A program made the translations under genes and the position numbers. The notes under the pieces are model-generated. The model was not told the DNA's origin, did no database searches, and worked only from the letters and a program-made list of their open reading frames with translations. Of a stretch of 64,000 bases of DNA, positions 44,993 through 53,897 are shown piece after piece. The stretch lies in the NCBI RefSeq assembly GCF_019423325.1, contig NZ_JAHZBQ010000004.1:37673-101672 (forward strand), given 5' to 3'. The number at the start of each line of letters is the position of its first letter. Within the stretch, counting starts at the first letter, position 1. The stretch comes from Campylobacter sp. Its GTDB lineage: Bacteria; Campylobacterota; Campylobacteria; Campylobacterales; Campylobacteraceae.

Positions 44993-45676
44993 TTACGCCT
45001 CGTGTATCTCCTCTGCTAGGCGCTTTTTGTAGGTGCGCTTGAAATAAAACGCCCAAATTAGCGGAAATATTATCTCCAGCCCTTTCCAGAAAATAAACGG
45101 AAAATCAAAATAGGTAGTATACCTATGCCCAATCCCAAAACCTATCCAAACTGCATAGTAAGCAGCCACATAGCTTATCACGAAGATAACGCCCCAAATT
45201 AGTACTTCGGAGCCGGTCGTAACAATCCAGATCGCAATCAAATAGATTAAAGCGCTTGCTAGCGCGGTCAGGAAAAACCAATTTAGAACGCCTAATTTTT
45301 GATGGTCTATATCCGCGCTAAGATATCCCGCCACGCACGCGATGATGCACAGAGCGCATAAGATAGTGCGCAGCGCTGCTAGAAAGCGTAGCCCGCGGGG
45401 TCGTATCGCGCCTTCGTAGCCGCTGTTTTCGCAGCTACTACTTTGGCTGTTTTTGCCGCCCCGCCCCGCGACATAGACAAAATGCGCGCCTAACCCTACG
45501 AAGCAGGCGCATTGAATAAAGTCCATAAATATGAAACTGCCGAGCGTCTCTCCGTACTTACCTATTAGCCTAGGCCACGAAAACTTCACTATGCAAAACG
45601 TCGCCGCGAGCAAAACCGGGTGCAGCGCGACCCTGCCGCTCCTTAAATCAGAGAGTAAATTTTTAAAATATCCCAT
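44993..45676 (-). CDS. Membrane protein, tandem paralogue B
   Basis: 227 residues with five or six hydrophobic segments. Ends match paralogue A; the centre (about 30-60 and 155-205) is different and slightly longer. The hydrophilic loop carries Ser/Asn residues (GRGGKNSQSSSCENSG) where A has NKNNQNTNDDN. Upstream 170 bp, start region and downstream 260 bp are almost identical to those of A, so both were copied as one block and then diverged inside the coding region. Function unknown. Confidence 0.75.
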   Translation of the reverse strand: MGYFKNLLSDLRSGRVALHPVLLAATFCIVKFSWPRLIGKYGETLGSFIFMDFIQCACFVGLGAHFVYVAGRGGKNSQSSSCENSGYEGAIRPRGLRFLAALRTILCALCIIACVAGYLSADIDHQKLGVLNWFFLTALASALIYLIAIWIVTTGSEVLIWGVIFVISYVAAYYAVWIGFGIGHRYTTYFDFPFIFWKGLEIIFPLIWAFYFKRTYKKRLAEEIHEA

Positions 45677-45849
45677 GCTTTCCCCTTAAAATTCCGCGGA
45701 ATTCTAAAATCCCGAAAGAACTCCGCGCATAGTCTGTGAGTAGAATTTTATAATTCCCCAATGCGGAATTCTACTACTAAATTTAGAATTTTGCGGCGAG
45801 GAATTTTAAAATCAAAGTATGTAGCGCGAGCCGTTAAATAAAAATGCTC

Positions 45850-45985
45850 GGACACAGTCCGCACCTCTGGCATCGTCGGGGGATGGGTGGGGTTTGTGGG
45901 CGAGCAGAGCAATGCGGTGCTGCGGGGCAGCGCCACCTCTGCTAGAGGTGCAACCTCGCACTTCAAGCCCCCTTCCCGCCCCAAG
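45850..45985. repeat. Repeat R1, copy 3 (end of the tandem array)
   Basis: Third, more diverged copy of R1. Similarity stops soon after CGCCCCAAG, and no R2 or third membrane-protein gene follows, so it marks a truncated unit or the original edge of the array. Confidence 0.8.
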
Positions 45986-46375
45986 AATAACAGAGATCAC
46001 GGTATAAATTTCACTGGCTGTGAATTTGGCGATAAAATTTTATTTTATAAGTTTCTATAAAATTTCATAGATATAACTTAGCGTCTGGGTGCATTATGCG
46101 CGATATTCGTAAGAGGGCAGCGCTCGGAGTTAGCGGGGCGCCCCACGACTTTTTAAAATTTTGCCCCCACCCGCGCGACGCTACTGATACGGACTGCGTC
46201 CGCGTTAAATTTAAATTACGGCTTTCATCACATAAATTTGAGTTAAATTTCTACGCTTTATTTTAACGTCGTATTCTAAAGCTCCGATAAAATTTTAAAG
46301 CAGAATTTTAAGAAAATTTAACGGCAAAATTTTACTAGCTTCTTATGTTTCAAGGCGCGGTTCGGAGCTGAAATT
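45986..46375. other. Non-coding region between the repeat array and ciaB
   Basis: About 0.39 kb, no credible gene and no clear terminator for ciaB. AAATTTT words and one GC-rich patch at 46120-46200 are all I see. Confidence 0.5.
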
Positions 46376-48190
46376 TTAAAGCCACTTTGCTCGTTCATTA
46401 CTAGAATCCGTTTCGTTGCCGATCGCTTCGTAGCGCGAGTAGTAAAACTCCACAAACTCCCGCACCTGCGCCTCGCGCGGCAGATACACGCCGCCACTAA
46501 GCTCCGCAAAGCGCGATAAAAATTCCGCCGCGTCCTTTTTGTCGCAATAAAGCCGCGCTAGCTCCTCGTAGTTTTGCAGGCACGCGGCTTTGAAGCTCTC
46601 ATAGCCTGCGCGGTCAAATTTAACCGACAGCCGCCCGCGCTCAAATTTCAAAACGCCCGATGCGAAAAGCAAGCTCATATGTATCAGAGCCTCGCAGTAG
46701 TAGGGTTTGAGCTCCTCCACCCGTTGCCACGCGATGAGCCCCACGGCGCGGCGGATCAGCTCATCCAGCACCGGCAGGCAAAACTCCTCCTCTTCGTGGA
46801 AAAAGAAGCTCACGAGCCCGTCGGTGGTCGCCTTGTACTCCTCGATGAGCTTAAAAAGCCCCGAGCGGTTCATGCGCGCCTCGGTGTCCGCGTCGATGAA
46901 AAATATATGCCCGAACTCGTGTCCGATCGTCGATATTTCATAGACGCGGCGCCAAATTTGCGGCTTTTTAAATAAAATTTCGCGCCCGAAATTTAGATAG
47001 TGGAGGTCGAAAATTTCGCTGCTTAACCGCATAAAAGGTCTAGCCTTGGCGCTTTCATAGACGAAATTTACGAAGGCGAAAATTTTCTTGCCGCAGTTGG
47101 TGCTTACGAACTCGTCGTTGGGTACGACCTGCGCCGAAAAGAGCCCGTTCAGATCGGCTCCGTAGTAGATCAGCGGCGCGCAGACGTAAAGCTGAGTTTT
47201 GGCGATGTTTGAAAGCACGAGCGAGTGCATGACGGCGTTGTTCGCGCCGATTTTTTCATACGCACGCTCAAAACTCTCGCTTACGCGCGCTTTAAATTCC
47301 TCCGCGCTAAACTCATACGCGCCTGCAAGCCTGACGTCCCATTCTAGCGCAACTGCGTGCGTGTAGGCATCCTCATAGTACTCAAGCGGATGACCGATCT
47401 GAAGCGGCGTTTTTATATCCATCCACGCGATCTCCGCATCCCGCCACGCGCCGATCACCGCGCTAGCGTCCTTTTCGCAAAAGGCCTGTTTGAGCTTGCC
47501 TAGATACGCGACGTAAGCTAGCTCGCTCTCATCCTCTGCAAGCGTCACCAGGCGCTCCAAAAGATCGCTAAATTCGCTCTGCAGCTTCGCCGTCTCATCC
47601 GCAAAGGCCACGGCGTAGGGCACCATTTGGGATTTACCCTCGCGCTGCACTACTGCGCCGTAGCAGCGCTCGCAAATTTCGCCGTGGGGCGTGCGCATAA
47701 ACAGCTCCTCTTGCAGTAAAAATTCCTTCGCTTGCGCAAGCGAGCTAAATTCCTTCTGCAAGCGCTTGTTCGTACCTTCGATGATTAGGGCTTGCCAGCT
47801 TTTTTGCATATCGCTTAACACGAGCCCGATGCGGTGCACGCCCTTTAAAAGCTCCAGATAAAACGGCTGCAAAATCCCTTGCGCGCCTGCCTCGGCTATG
47901 AGCGCTTCGTGCATGCCCTCGTGTATTTCGCGCGTGAAATCATACATTTTGCTCTTTAGCTCGTGCTGTCGCGCCTCATCGTAGCCTAAACGGCGGAATT
48001 CTTGCAGCAGCGGATCCTCTTTGAGATCGACTATGCGTCGCAACACGGCGATGCGCGCAGTATCGCCAGACTCAAAGCCGCAAATTTCTAGCCCGCGCGC
48101 GATCAGCTCGGCGTGCGGCTCGTCGTAGAGGGCGTTTAGTCGCGCTTTGGCGGCGGCTGCCATCTCGCTAAGTTTTACAAAATCGTTCAT
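46376..48190 (-). CDS. ciaB: CiaB-like protein (Campylobacter invasion antigen B family), putative metalloprotease
   Basis: 604 residues from the ATG after AAAGGATACGCG (C. jejuni CiaB is about 610); an in-frame upstream start adds 21 basic residues and is less likely. The N-terminus AKARLNALYDEPHAEL and overall layout match CiaB. A zinc-peptidase motif GHEFGHIFF lies near residue 420, with EEYKATTDGLVS following as a likely third-ligand region, so an M3-like peptidase activity is suggested. In C. jejuni CiaB is reported to be delivered through the flagellar export system; here a flagellar regulator locus looks collapsed. No operon partner. Confidence 0.85.
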   Translation of the reverse strand: MNDFVKLSEMAAAAKARLNALYDEPHAELIARGLEICGFESGDTARIAVLRRIVDLKEDPLLQEFRRLGYDEARQHELKSKMYDFTREIHEGMHEALIAEAGAQGILQPFYLELLKGVHRIGLVLSDMQKSWQALIIEGTNKRLQKEFSSLAQAKEFLLQEELFMRTPHGEICERCYGAVVQREGKSQMVPYAVAFADETAKLQSEFSDLLERLVTLAEDESELAYVAYLGKLKQAFCEKDASAVIGAWRDAEIAWMDIKTPLQIGHPLEYYEDAYTHAVALEWDVRLAGAYEFSAEEFKARVSESFERAYEKIGANNAVMHSLVLSNIAKTQLYVCAPLIYYGADLNGLFSAQVVPNDEFVSTNCGKKIFAFVNFVYESAKARPFMRLSSEIFDLHYLNFGREILFKKPQIWRRVYEISTIGHEFGHIFFIDADTEARMNRSGLFKLIEEYKATTDGLVSFFFHEEEEFCLPVLDELIRRAVGLIAWQRVEELKPYYCEALIHMSLLFASGVLKFERGRLSVKFDRAGYESFKAACLQNYEELARLYCDKKDAAEFLSRFAELSGGVYLPREAQVREFVEFYYSRYEAIGNETDSSNERAKWL

Positions 48191-48374
48191 CGCGTATCCT
48201 TTTTGCCGTTTTATCGTCTTTTTACGAGCGGAATGTGTCTGCTTCGAGAGCAAAATTCCATCCTCGCATCCGCTTAAAATTTTAAAATTTCGGCATAGAT
48301 TTTTGCCGATTGTATCGAAAAAGTGTTAAATTTGCGCGGTTAAAATGCGAGATTTTTAAATTTAAGGAGTAAAA

Positions 48375-48794
48375 ATGAGCGATTTAAACTTAGACGATTT
48401 CGGCGAGCCGCGCATAAAGGTCGTAGCGCTGCCTAAGGATACGAATAGCTCGGGCAATATTTTCGGCGGCTGGATACTAGCGCAGATCGATTTAGCGGGC
48501 GCGACGGCGGCGCGCGAGATAGCGCCCGAGCGAGTGGTAACTATCTCGATGCAGGAGGTAACTTTCAAGCAGCCCGTATTTATCGGAGATGTCATCAGCT
48601 GCTACGCAAAAGTCCTAAGCGTGGGAAATACCTCTATCCGCGTGCAGATCGAGGTCGCAGCGCTACGGCTGGGCGAGGATGGATTTCGCGAGTGTCTGCA
48701 CGTAACCAGCGCGATCGCAACCTACGTAAGCGTGACCAAATTGGGTCAAAAAAAGCCGATCAGCGCAGAGATTAAGCGGCTGCATGGATTTTAA
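48375..48794 (+). CDS. Acyl-CoA thioesterase, YciA-like hotdog protein
   Basis: 139 residues with the YciA pattern: NSSGNIFGGWILAQIDLAGATAA near 23 (catalytic Asp in the long helix), VTISMQEVTFKQPVFIGDVISCYA near 54. It hydrolyses acyl-CoA thioesters in the cytoplasm. Length is normal. The ATG follows AAGGAGTAAAA. Single gene. Confidence 0.9.
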   Translation: MSDLNLDDFGEPRIKVVALPKDTNSSGNIFGGWILAQIDLAGATAAREIAPERVVTISMQEVTFKQPVFIGDVISCYAKVLSVGNTSIRVQIEVAALRLGEDGFRECLHVTSAIATYVSVTKLGQKKPISAEIKRLHGF

Positions 48795-49047
48795 AATTTC
48801 TCAGATTTTAGTTTTAGCTCAAGGAATTTTAGCGTCAAGCTTATAACGCGAAAATTCTTATGTAGGATAGGCTTAGTGTGCAGAATTTATTGCGTAAAAT
48901 TTTATAATTTTAAGCGCGGAATTTTGCTGTACAGTATTTTGGTAGAAAACCTCGCAGACAAAATTTTAGAATTTTATAATTTTAGAATTTTGCGGCGCGC
49001 AGATTAATAAGCAAATTAAAACGCACCGCAGCAAGTGGTGCTAGCAG

Positions 49048-49251
49048 CTAGTTTGCAGCGTCTTGAAGCTCTTCTTCGATCTCAGAGTTGCTTTTTACGA
49101 CCATGCCTGAGCCGTGGATGACGCTAGGCATGCAGGATGTGCAGATATGCACCGTCTCGCCGTTTTTATGCGCCTTGATAAAGACCGCATTTTCATCGTC
49201 GCTACTTTTTAGCGAACAAATATTGCAAATGTAAATATCACCTGATTTCAT
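49048..49251 (-). CDS. Small zinc-ribbon-like protein
   Basis: 67 residues with two CxxC pairs (YICNICSLK at 8-16 and HICTSCMPS at 35-43), consistent with one bound zinc. The ATG follows GAAAGGATTTCT. Function unknown; such ribbons often mediate protein or nucleic-acid contact. It lies 73 bp downstream of the EI24-like gene on the same strand and may share its transcript. Confidence 0.7.
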   Translation of the reverse strand: MKSGDIYICNICSLKSSDDENAVFIKAHKNGETVHICTSCMPSVIHGSGMVVKSNSEIEEELQDAAN

Positions 49252-49324
49252 AGAAATCCTTTCTTAAAAAATTTTGCACTATTTTATGAAAATTTCAAAA
49301 TTTTTCATTGATTTTAGTTAATCT

Positions 49325-50065
49325 TTAGCGATTTTTATTGCGGGCGCTTTCGTCTATCAGCACTATGTGCGTCAAAAAGATGATGAAAAATAGCTGGAAA
49401 AATAATCCTACCAGTGGGATCAAACACAGCAGGTAAAAAATAAAAGCGCTTAGGGCAAATTTATATCCTCCACCCATTTTATAAGAGCGCTCGAAGCTTT
49501 TCGCGCTTAACGCGTTTGAAGCAACGTCGATTAGAATCAGCTTGTAATAGATATAAAAAAACGGCACGTTTATGATAAATAAATTTATTACCGGCACAAA
49601 CAAAAGCACCGAACAGATAAATAAGATCGCTAAAAATTTTAAAATTTCAAGACTCATCAGCTTTAGCACTCGCGCCGTGCTCGCTTCATCCGCGCGGATT
49701 AGGCGGTAGTGGCGGGCGTTGATCTCTTTAGTGACTGCGGGCGTCAGAAATCCTGCTATGATAAGCGCACAAAACACGCTAAGCATCAGTACCGCAAAGC
49801 TGGCAAACACCGAAAAAATCGCGCCGATAATCCACTTTGTAGCAGCAAAGCTTAGAATTTTTGCAATTATTGGGAAGCGCTGCTCGTCCAAGAAGCTAAA
49901 ATCGCCGCTTTGCGCGCCCTGCGAAAGTGCGTCAAAAAGCTCTTTGCCACCGAAAAATGCGAGCGTGCCCAAGATTATAAGCGAGCACATAAGCGGCAAT
50001 AGTGAGAGCAGAATGAACTTGCGCGTAAAAAAATCCTGCTTTGCCAAATTAAAAATTCTACCCAT
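49325..50065 (-). CDS. EI24-domain (CysZ-like) membrane protein
   Basis: 246 residues from the ATG (MGRIFNLAKQDF) preceded by AGGAG; an in-frame extension of 34 residues upstream is unsupported. About four long hydrophobic segments (about 25, 75, 145 and 205) and the FLTPAVTKEINARHY and YKMGGGYKFALSA regions fit the EI24/CysZ family of membrane proteins. CysZ imports sulfate; the broader family is uncharacterised, so transport is only suggested. Confidence 0.75.
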   Translation of the reverse strand: MGRIFNLAKQDFFTRKFILLSLLPLMCSLIILGTLAFFGGKELFDALSQGAQSGDFSFLDEQRFPIIAKILSFAATKWIIGAIFSVFASFAVLMLSVFCALIIAGFLTPAVTKEINARHYRLIRADEASTARVLKLMSLEILKFLAILFICSVLLFVPVINLFIINVPFFYIYYKLILIDVASNALSAKSFERSYKMGGGYKFALSAFIFYLLCLIPLVGLFFQLFFIIFLTHIVLIDESARNKNR

Positions 50066-50482
50066 GTATGCTCCTATTTGCGTTATTTTAGCGACTTTTG
50101 CGACGGAATTTGAGCTGAGTAGTTTGGCTGCCGCACCGCGCCTCATTGATCCGCCCACTTGGCTCATTCGCTTGCTTTAGCCGGCTCATCCCGCTTTATA
50201 ATACGAAATTTATGCTTTGATCGCTCGCCATCCCCGCGTTTAATTTGCTCATTTATAGTGTGTAAAAAGAGGCCAGATCTAGCTATGTTTTTGCCTGCTG
50301 CGAATATTTATTTGCTTGCTACGCGGAATTTTGCCTCTTATAAATAAGCTGGCATTGCGTAAATTTCAGGCACAAAACTGCAGAATTTCAAATCAAATCT
50401 CTTTTTTAAAATTCGCATGCTGAAATTTTATAGATGAAATTTCAAAATTTCAAAGGTAAATTTCGCGCGCAAACCCACGATT
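50066..50482. other. Non-coding region
   Basis: About 0.4 kb between the EI24-like gene (5' side) and the 3' end of the dUTPase gene. No supported gene; AAATTT-rich. Confidence 0.5.
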
Positions 50483-51172
50483 TCACTTTGTCGCGTCGTA
50501 GATCTTTTGCAATTGCTCGTAAATTTCGTTTGCGCTTACTGCGCCTTTTGATAGCACCTCGATTAGCACCTCGTTATCTTCAAGGTCTCCCCAGATTTTG
50601 CGGTAGCTGCCCTCTTTGTAGCCGTTATTTTGGCGGAATTTATTTAGCACGTTTTTACCGATATATTTGGCAAAAAGTATGTCTAAGCTCACTCCGCATT
50701 TAATCGCCACGCGAAAAAAATCGGTCAGTAGCTCGCCGATTTGCAGCTCAAAGCCGCTCGTTTCGTGGATTATGAGCTCGATGTCGTTTACGATCTCGTA
50801 GATGCTGTATTCGCGCACGTCGTAGGCGTAGGAGCTAAACTCCGCAAATCCGCTTACTGCCGTGACATCGCTTACGATGTGATCGATGTCTTTGCTGCCG
50901 TAATATTGCTCTAAAATATAGCTCATTACGAAGTGCCAAATATCAGCGACCTCGATGACGATATTATTCACATCCGGCGCTGCAGAGATATTTTTCCAAT
51001 GCTTCCACGCAAAGCTATCGATGAGCTCTGCGCATTCCATGTAAATGCAGCGCTTCCAGTTGATAAGTTTGCCGTTTTTTGTATAGCCGTCCTCCCAGCC
51101 CACGCCATTTGTTTCGTCGTTTAGGGCTTGCTGCATCAAAAACATCTCTTTTACTTTTTTATAATTTTCCAT
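50483..51172 (-). CDS. dut: Dimeric dUTPase (MazG-like all-alpha fold)
   Basis: 229 residues with the acidic metal-binding motifs of dimeric dUTPases: MECAELIDSFAWKHWK near 45 (ExxExxD type) and EVADIWHFVMSYIL near 74 (ExxD), plus KFRQNNGYKEGSYRKIW near 178. The Campylobacter enzyme of this type hydrolyses dUTP and dUDP to dUMP, keeping uracil out of DNA. The ATG follows AGGAGAATTTTT. Divergent from the next gene. Confidence 0.88.
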   Translation of the reverse strand: MENYKKVKEMFLMQQALNDETNGVGWEDGYTKNGKLINWKRCIYMECAELIDSFAWKHWKNISAAPDVNNIVIEVADIWHFVMSYILEQYYGSKDIDHIVSDVTAVSGFAEFSSYAYDVREYSIYEIVNDIELIIHETSGFELQIGELLTDFFRVAIKCGVSLDILFAKYIGKNVLNKFRQNNGYKEGSYRKIWGDLEDNEVLIEVLSKGAVSANEIYEQLQKIYDATK

Positions 51173-51252
51173 AAAAATTCTCCTAATTTTGGCTCACGAT
51201 TATAGCTAATAAAAGAAAATCATTGTATAATTTAGCAAAAAGGAGGCTTAAA

Positions 51253-51666
51253 ATGTGTGCCGCTCAGGATAAATTCGACGAGTTTTTAGGCAGGATGAAG
51301 CTCCTGTCTCTCGGAGTTTTGCGCAATAATCTGCCATATTGCTGCAGTGCATTTTACGCCTACGATCCGCAAAATAAGGAGCTCATCATCGCAAGCGCGA
51401 GCGACTCCGAGCATATCAAAGCAGTCTTTGCCAACCGCGGAGTTGCGGCTACGGTCGCGCTGGATACGAAATTTGTAGGCAGGATCAAAGGCGTGCAGAT
51501 TTGCGGCCATATCCGTAGCGCGGATGAGCGCGAAACCTCGCTATATCTTAAGCGCTTCCCGTTTGCGCGCGCGATGGAGACCGATTTTTTTACGATCAGA
51601 ATTGATTGGATGAAAATGACCGATAATACTCTAACTTTCGGTAAAAAAATAATTTGGGAACGCTAG
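51253..51666 (+). CDS. YhbP-like (UPF0306) flavin-binding split-barrel protein
   Basis: 137 residues from the ATG after AAAAGGAGGCTTAAA; an in-frame upstream extension would contain the ribosome binding site. The pattern LSLGVLRNNLPYCCSAFYAYD, then ELIIASASDSEHIKA and VGRIKGVQICGHIRS, fits the PNP-oxidase-like split barrel of the YhbP group. Cofactor and reaction are not established for this group. Confidence 0.75.
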   Translation: MCAAQDKFDEFLGRMKLLSLGVLRNNLPYCCSAFYAYDPQNKELIIASASDSEHIKAVFANRGVAATVALDTKFVGRIKGVQICGHIRSADERETSLYLKRFPFARAMETDFFTIRIDWMKMTDNTLTFGKKIIWER

Positions 51667-51987
51667 TTCGCTAAGAAATCGTCTATTTATTTTTACGAAA
51701 TTTTAAACTTTGCGAGGATTAAATTTTATCTAGTAAGATTTTGAAATTTGCATAAATTCTATCTTGTCGATTTTTCAAAGAATTTCACTATTAGACCCGC
51801 TTTAAAATTTCCGCTCGGTTGGTTTTTTTGAATTTTACAGCATGGAATTTAGCGTAAAATTTCATCTTGCAAGCGGGGATTATCGCAAATTTTATTCCCT
51901 TAGAAGTGGAACCTGCCGCGTAGAATTTCGCTTGAAAATTTTAAAATTCTAAAATTTAACTTTTCAAACTTAATCTGACGCGCGAGC
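51667..51987. other. Non-coding region
   Basis: About 0.3 kb between convergent genes, made mostly of AAATTT and GAATTT words; no feature beyond that, and no clear hairpin. Confidence 0.5.
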
Positions 51988-52197
51988 TTAGCTCTGCCGC
52001 TTTCTGATTTCGCTTACTAGTCGTCCGCCGATCGCGTAGTCGTCAGTGGATATTTCATCTATCGTCACGACCGTGGTTTTCTCGCCCCTGCCTAGCACGG
52101 CTACGAGGGCGTCGGTGAGGTTCTTGACGAGCCTTGCTTTTTGTTCGCGACTTAAGCCGCCACGTTCTTTGGTGATTTTGACGTTTATGTAGGGCAT
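51988..52197 (-). CDS. 4-oxalocrotonate tautomerase family protein (DmpI-like)
   Basis: 69 residues starting Met-Pro, so Pro1 is exposed as catalytic base after Met removal. PYINVKITKERGGLS and VTIDEISTDDYAIGG match the Campylobacter/Helicobacter DmpI group. The physiological substrate is unknown. TTAAGGAGAATTA precedes the ATG. Confidence 0.88.
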   Translation of the reverse strand: MPYINVKITKERGGLSREQKARLVKNLTDALVAVLGRGEKTTVVTIDEISTDDYAIGGRLVSEIRKRQS

Positions 52198-52303
52198 TAA
52201 TTCTCCTTAAAATAAACGTAATTGTAGCCAAAATTTCGTCTGTGCGCCTAAAAGTGCGGAATTTTATGTTAAAATCGCCACAATCTAAATTTAAGGAGAA
52301 AAT

Positions 52304-52807
52304 ATGCCATTGTTAGATAGTTTTAAGGTCGATCATACCCGCATGAATGCCCCTGGCGTGCGGCTCGCAAAGAGTATGCGCACCAAAAGCGGCGATAAGA
52401 TCAGCGTCTATGATCTGCGGTTTTGCCGCCCGAATTTAGAGATTATGAGCGAGCGCGGCACCCACACGCTGGAGCATCTTTTCGCGGGCTTCATGCGCGA
52501 GCACCTAAATAGCGCGGACATCGAGATCATCGACATCTCGCCGATGGGGTGCCGCACGGGCTTTTATATGAGCGTGATCGGCGCGCCTAGCGAGAGCGCC
52601 GTTGCGGCGGCGTGGAACGCGAGTATGAAGGACATTTTGGGCGTGGGCTCTCAAGCAGAGATCCCCGAGCTGAATAAATTTCAGTGCGGCACCTTCGCGA
52701 TGCACTCGCTAGCAGAAGCTAAACAGATCGCGCAAAATGTGCTAAATAAGGGAATCGGCGTGATCAAAAACGACGAGATCGCGCTGGATCCAAGCAAGAT
52801 AAAATAG
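52304..52807 (+). CDS. luxS: S-ribosylhomocysteine lyase (autoinducer-2 synthase)
   Basis: 167 residues. Metal ligands H54 and H58 (HTLEHLF) and C128 (KFQCGTF), and catalytic E57 and C83 (MGCRTGFYM), are all present. It splits S-ribosylhomocysteine into homocysteine and the AI-2 precursor DPD, serving the activated methyl cycle. The ATG follows AAGGAGAAAAT; TAAAAT at 52270-52275 is a plausible -10. A terminator follows directly. Confidence 0.96.
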   Translation: MPLLDSFKVDHTRMNAPGVRLAKSMRTKSGDKISVYDLRFCRPNLEIMSERGTHTLEHLFAGFMREHLNSADIEIIDISPMGCRTGFYMSVIGAPSESAVAAAWNASMKDILGVGSQAEIPELNKFQCGTFAMHSLAEAKQIAQNVLNKGIGVIKNDEIALDPSKIK

Positions 52808-52819
52808 TTTTGAAATTTA

Positions 52820-52850
52820 AGAGATAGCGCAAAATTCTAACGCTATCTCT
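52820..52850 (+). terminator. Stem-loop terminator after luxS
   Basis: Perfect 10-bp stem AGAGATAGCG / CGCTATCTCT with an 11-nt loop, 12 bases past the stop. Confidence 0.8.
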
Positions 52851-53395
52851 TTGAACGCCCGCTTGTTCCGCGATTAGTGTATAACGCGCCATAAAATATT
52901 ATCGTAAAATATACAAAAATTCGAGACGCAAAAATGCGTATCTGCTAAAACAAGCCAGAGGTAGTAGCGTCTATTTATAAGCCGATTTAGTTTTATAAAC
53001 CGACTTGGAGCTTGCCGTAAAGTCTGCGCCATGTGAGGCTCTTGATAAAAGCTACGATTTGGCTTTAAGCTGGGTGGCAAAAGCGCGTAAGCAAAGCTCA
53101 TATCAAATTTAATAAATTTATCTCGTAGACCGGCTTTAAATTTATAAGAATTTTTAAAATTTCGTCTTAAATTAAAGCCGAAATTCTATCCGCAAATACC
53201 CTGCTTATGCACATTATTACTTTCAGATGCGATCTTCAATTCTTCATAAAAATCGCATAACAAAACGAGAATTTAAAATTTTTATTTAAGGTTTCGTTGT
53301 GAGTTTGACGCTTGAAATTTCACTTTCGCTGCACGAAAAGAATGCTAAAATTCCGCCGAAACAGCACCGGATGCGGTGAACTTAAAGGAGCGAAA
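52851..53395. other. Non-coding region between luxS and the cupin gene
   Basis: About 0.55 kb. A 75-codon minus-strand frame has no ribosome binding site or family look. Two imperfect copies of ATAAGCCGATTT-like sequence near 52975-53010 are the only pattern I see. Confidence 0.45.
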
Positions 53396-53734
53396 ATGCA
53401 AAGAATTTTTCATATAAAAGATGCTATTTGTAGCGACGAGCGAGCCGTAAAAACGACATTTTTTACTACGGAGGCCACTTGCGGCGCGGTTTGGATCGTC
53501 AAACGCGGCCAGGTCGTAGCGCCTCATATCCACCCAGACGGCGATGACGTGTGGATTTGCTTAAGCGGACGCGGCGTGTTTTATCCGAGCAAGGGCGAGG
53601 AGGTACCGATCTGTGCGGGCGATCTAATCATTTCCAAAAGCGGAGAGTGCCACGGTATGAAAAATACGGGCGATGAGGATTTTGTGTTTGCAAGCGTTAC
53701 GGCGCCGATTCCGTGCGGTTACGAAGCGCTTTGA
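53396..53734 (+). CDS. Cupin-domain protein
   Basis: 112 residues from the ATG after AAAGGAGCGAAA. One cupin barrel is visible, with metal-ligand motifs PHIHPDGDDVWICLSGRG near 43 and the second motif GDLIISKSGECHGMKN near 80. The His/Glu/His pattern suggests a bound metal ion. Substrate unknown; such small cupins include sugar isomerases, dioxygenases and sensor proteins. Confidence 0.8.
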   Translation: MQRIFHIKDAICSDERAVKTTFFTTEATCGAVWIVKRGQVVAPHIHPDGDDVWICLSGRGVFYPSKGEEVPICAGDLIISKSGECHGMKNTGDEDFVFASVTAPIPCGYEAL

Positions 53735-53897
53735 ATTAAAATTTGCCAGAGATTTTGTGGCATTCGTAAAATAAATTAGCGTCGCAAAGAGTTGAATTAG
53801 AATTTGTCCGTAGCGTTAAATTTCATAAATTTAGCCGCGCTTTTGTACAATTTCAAGTGCCGCGCAATCTGCGGCGAGATTAAATTTGAGGCAAAAG

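Noticed and set aside
43238..45985. CRISPR array
   Set aside because: Only three repeat copies about 1.3 kb apart with genes between them; no short regular spacers and no cas genes.
52874..53101. 75-codon minus-strand frame between luxS and the cupin gene
   Set aside because: No ribosome binding site and no domain-like pattern; it lies just downstream of the luxS terminator.
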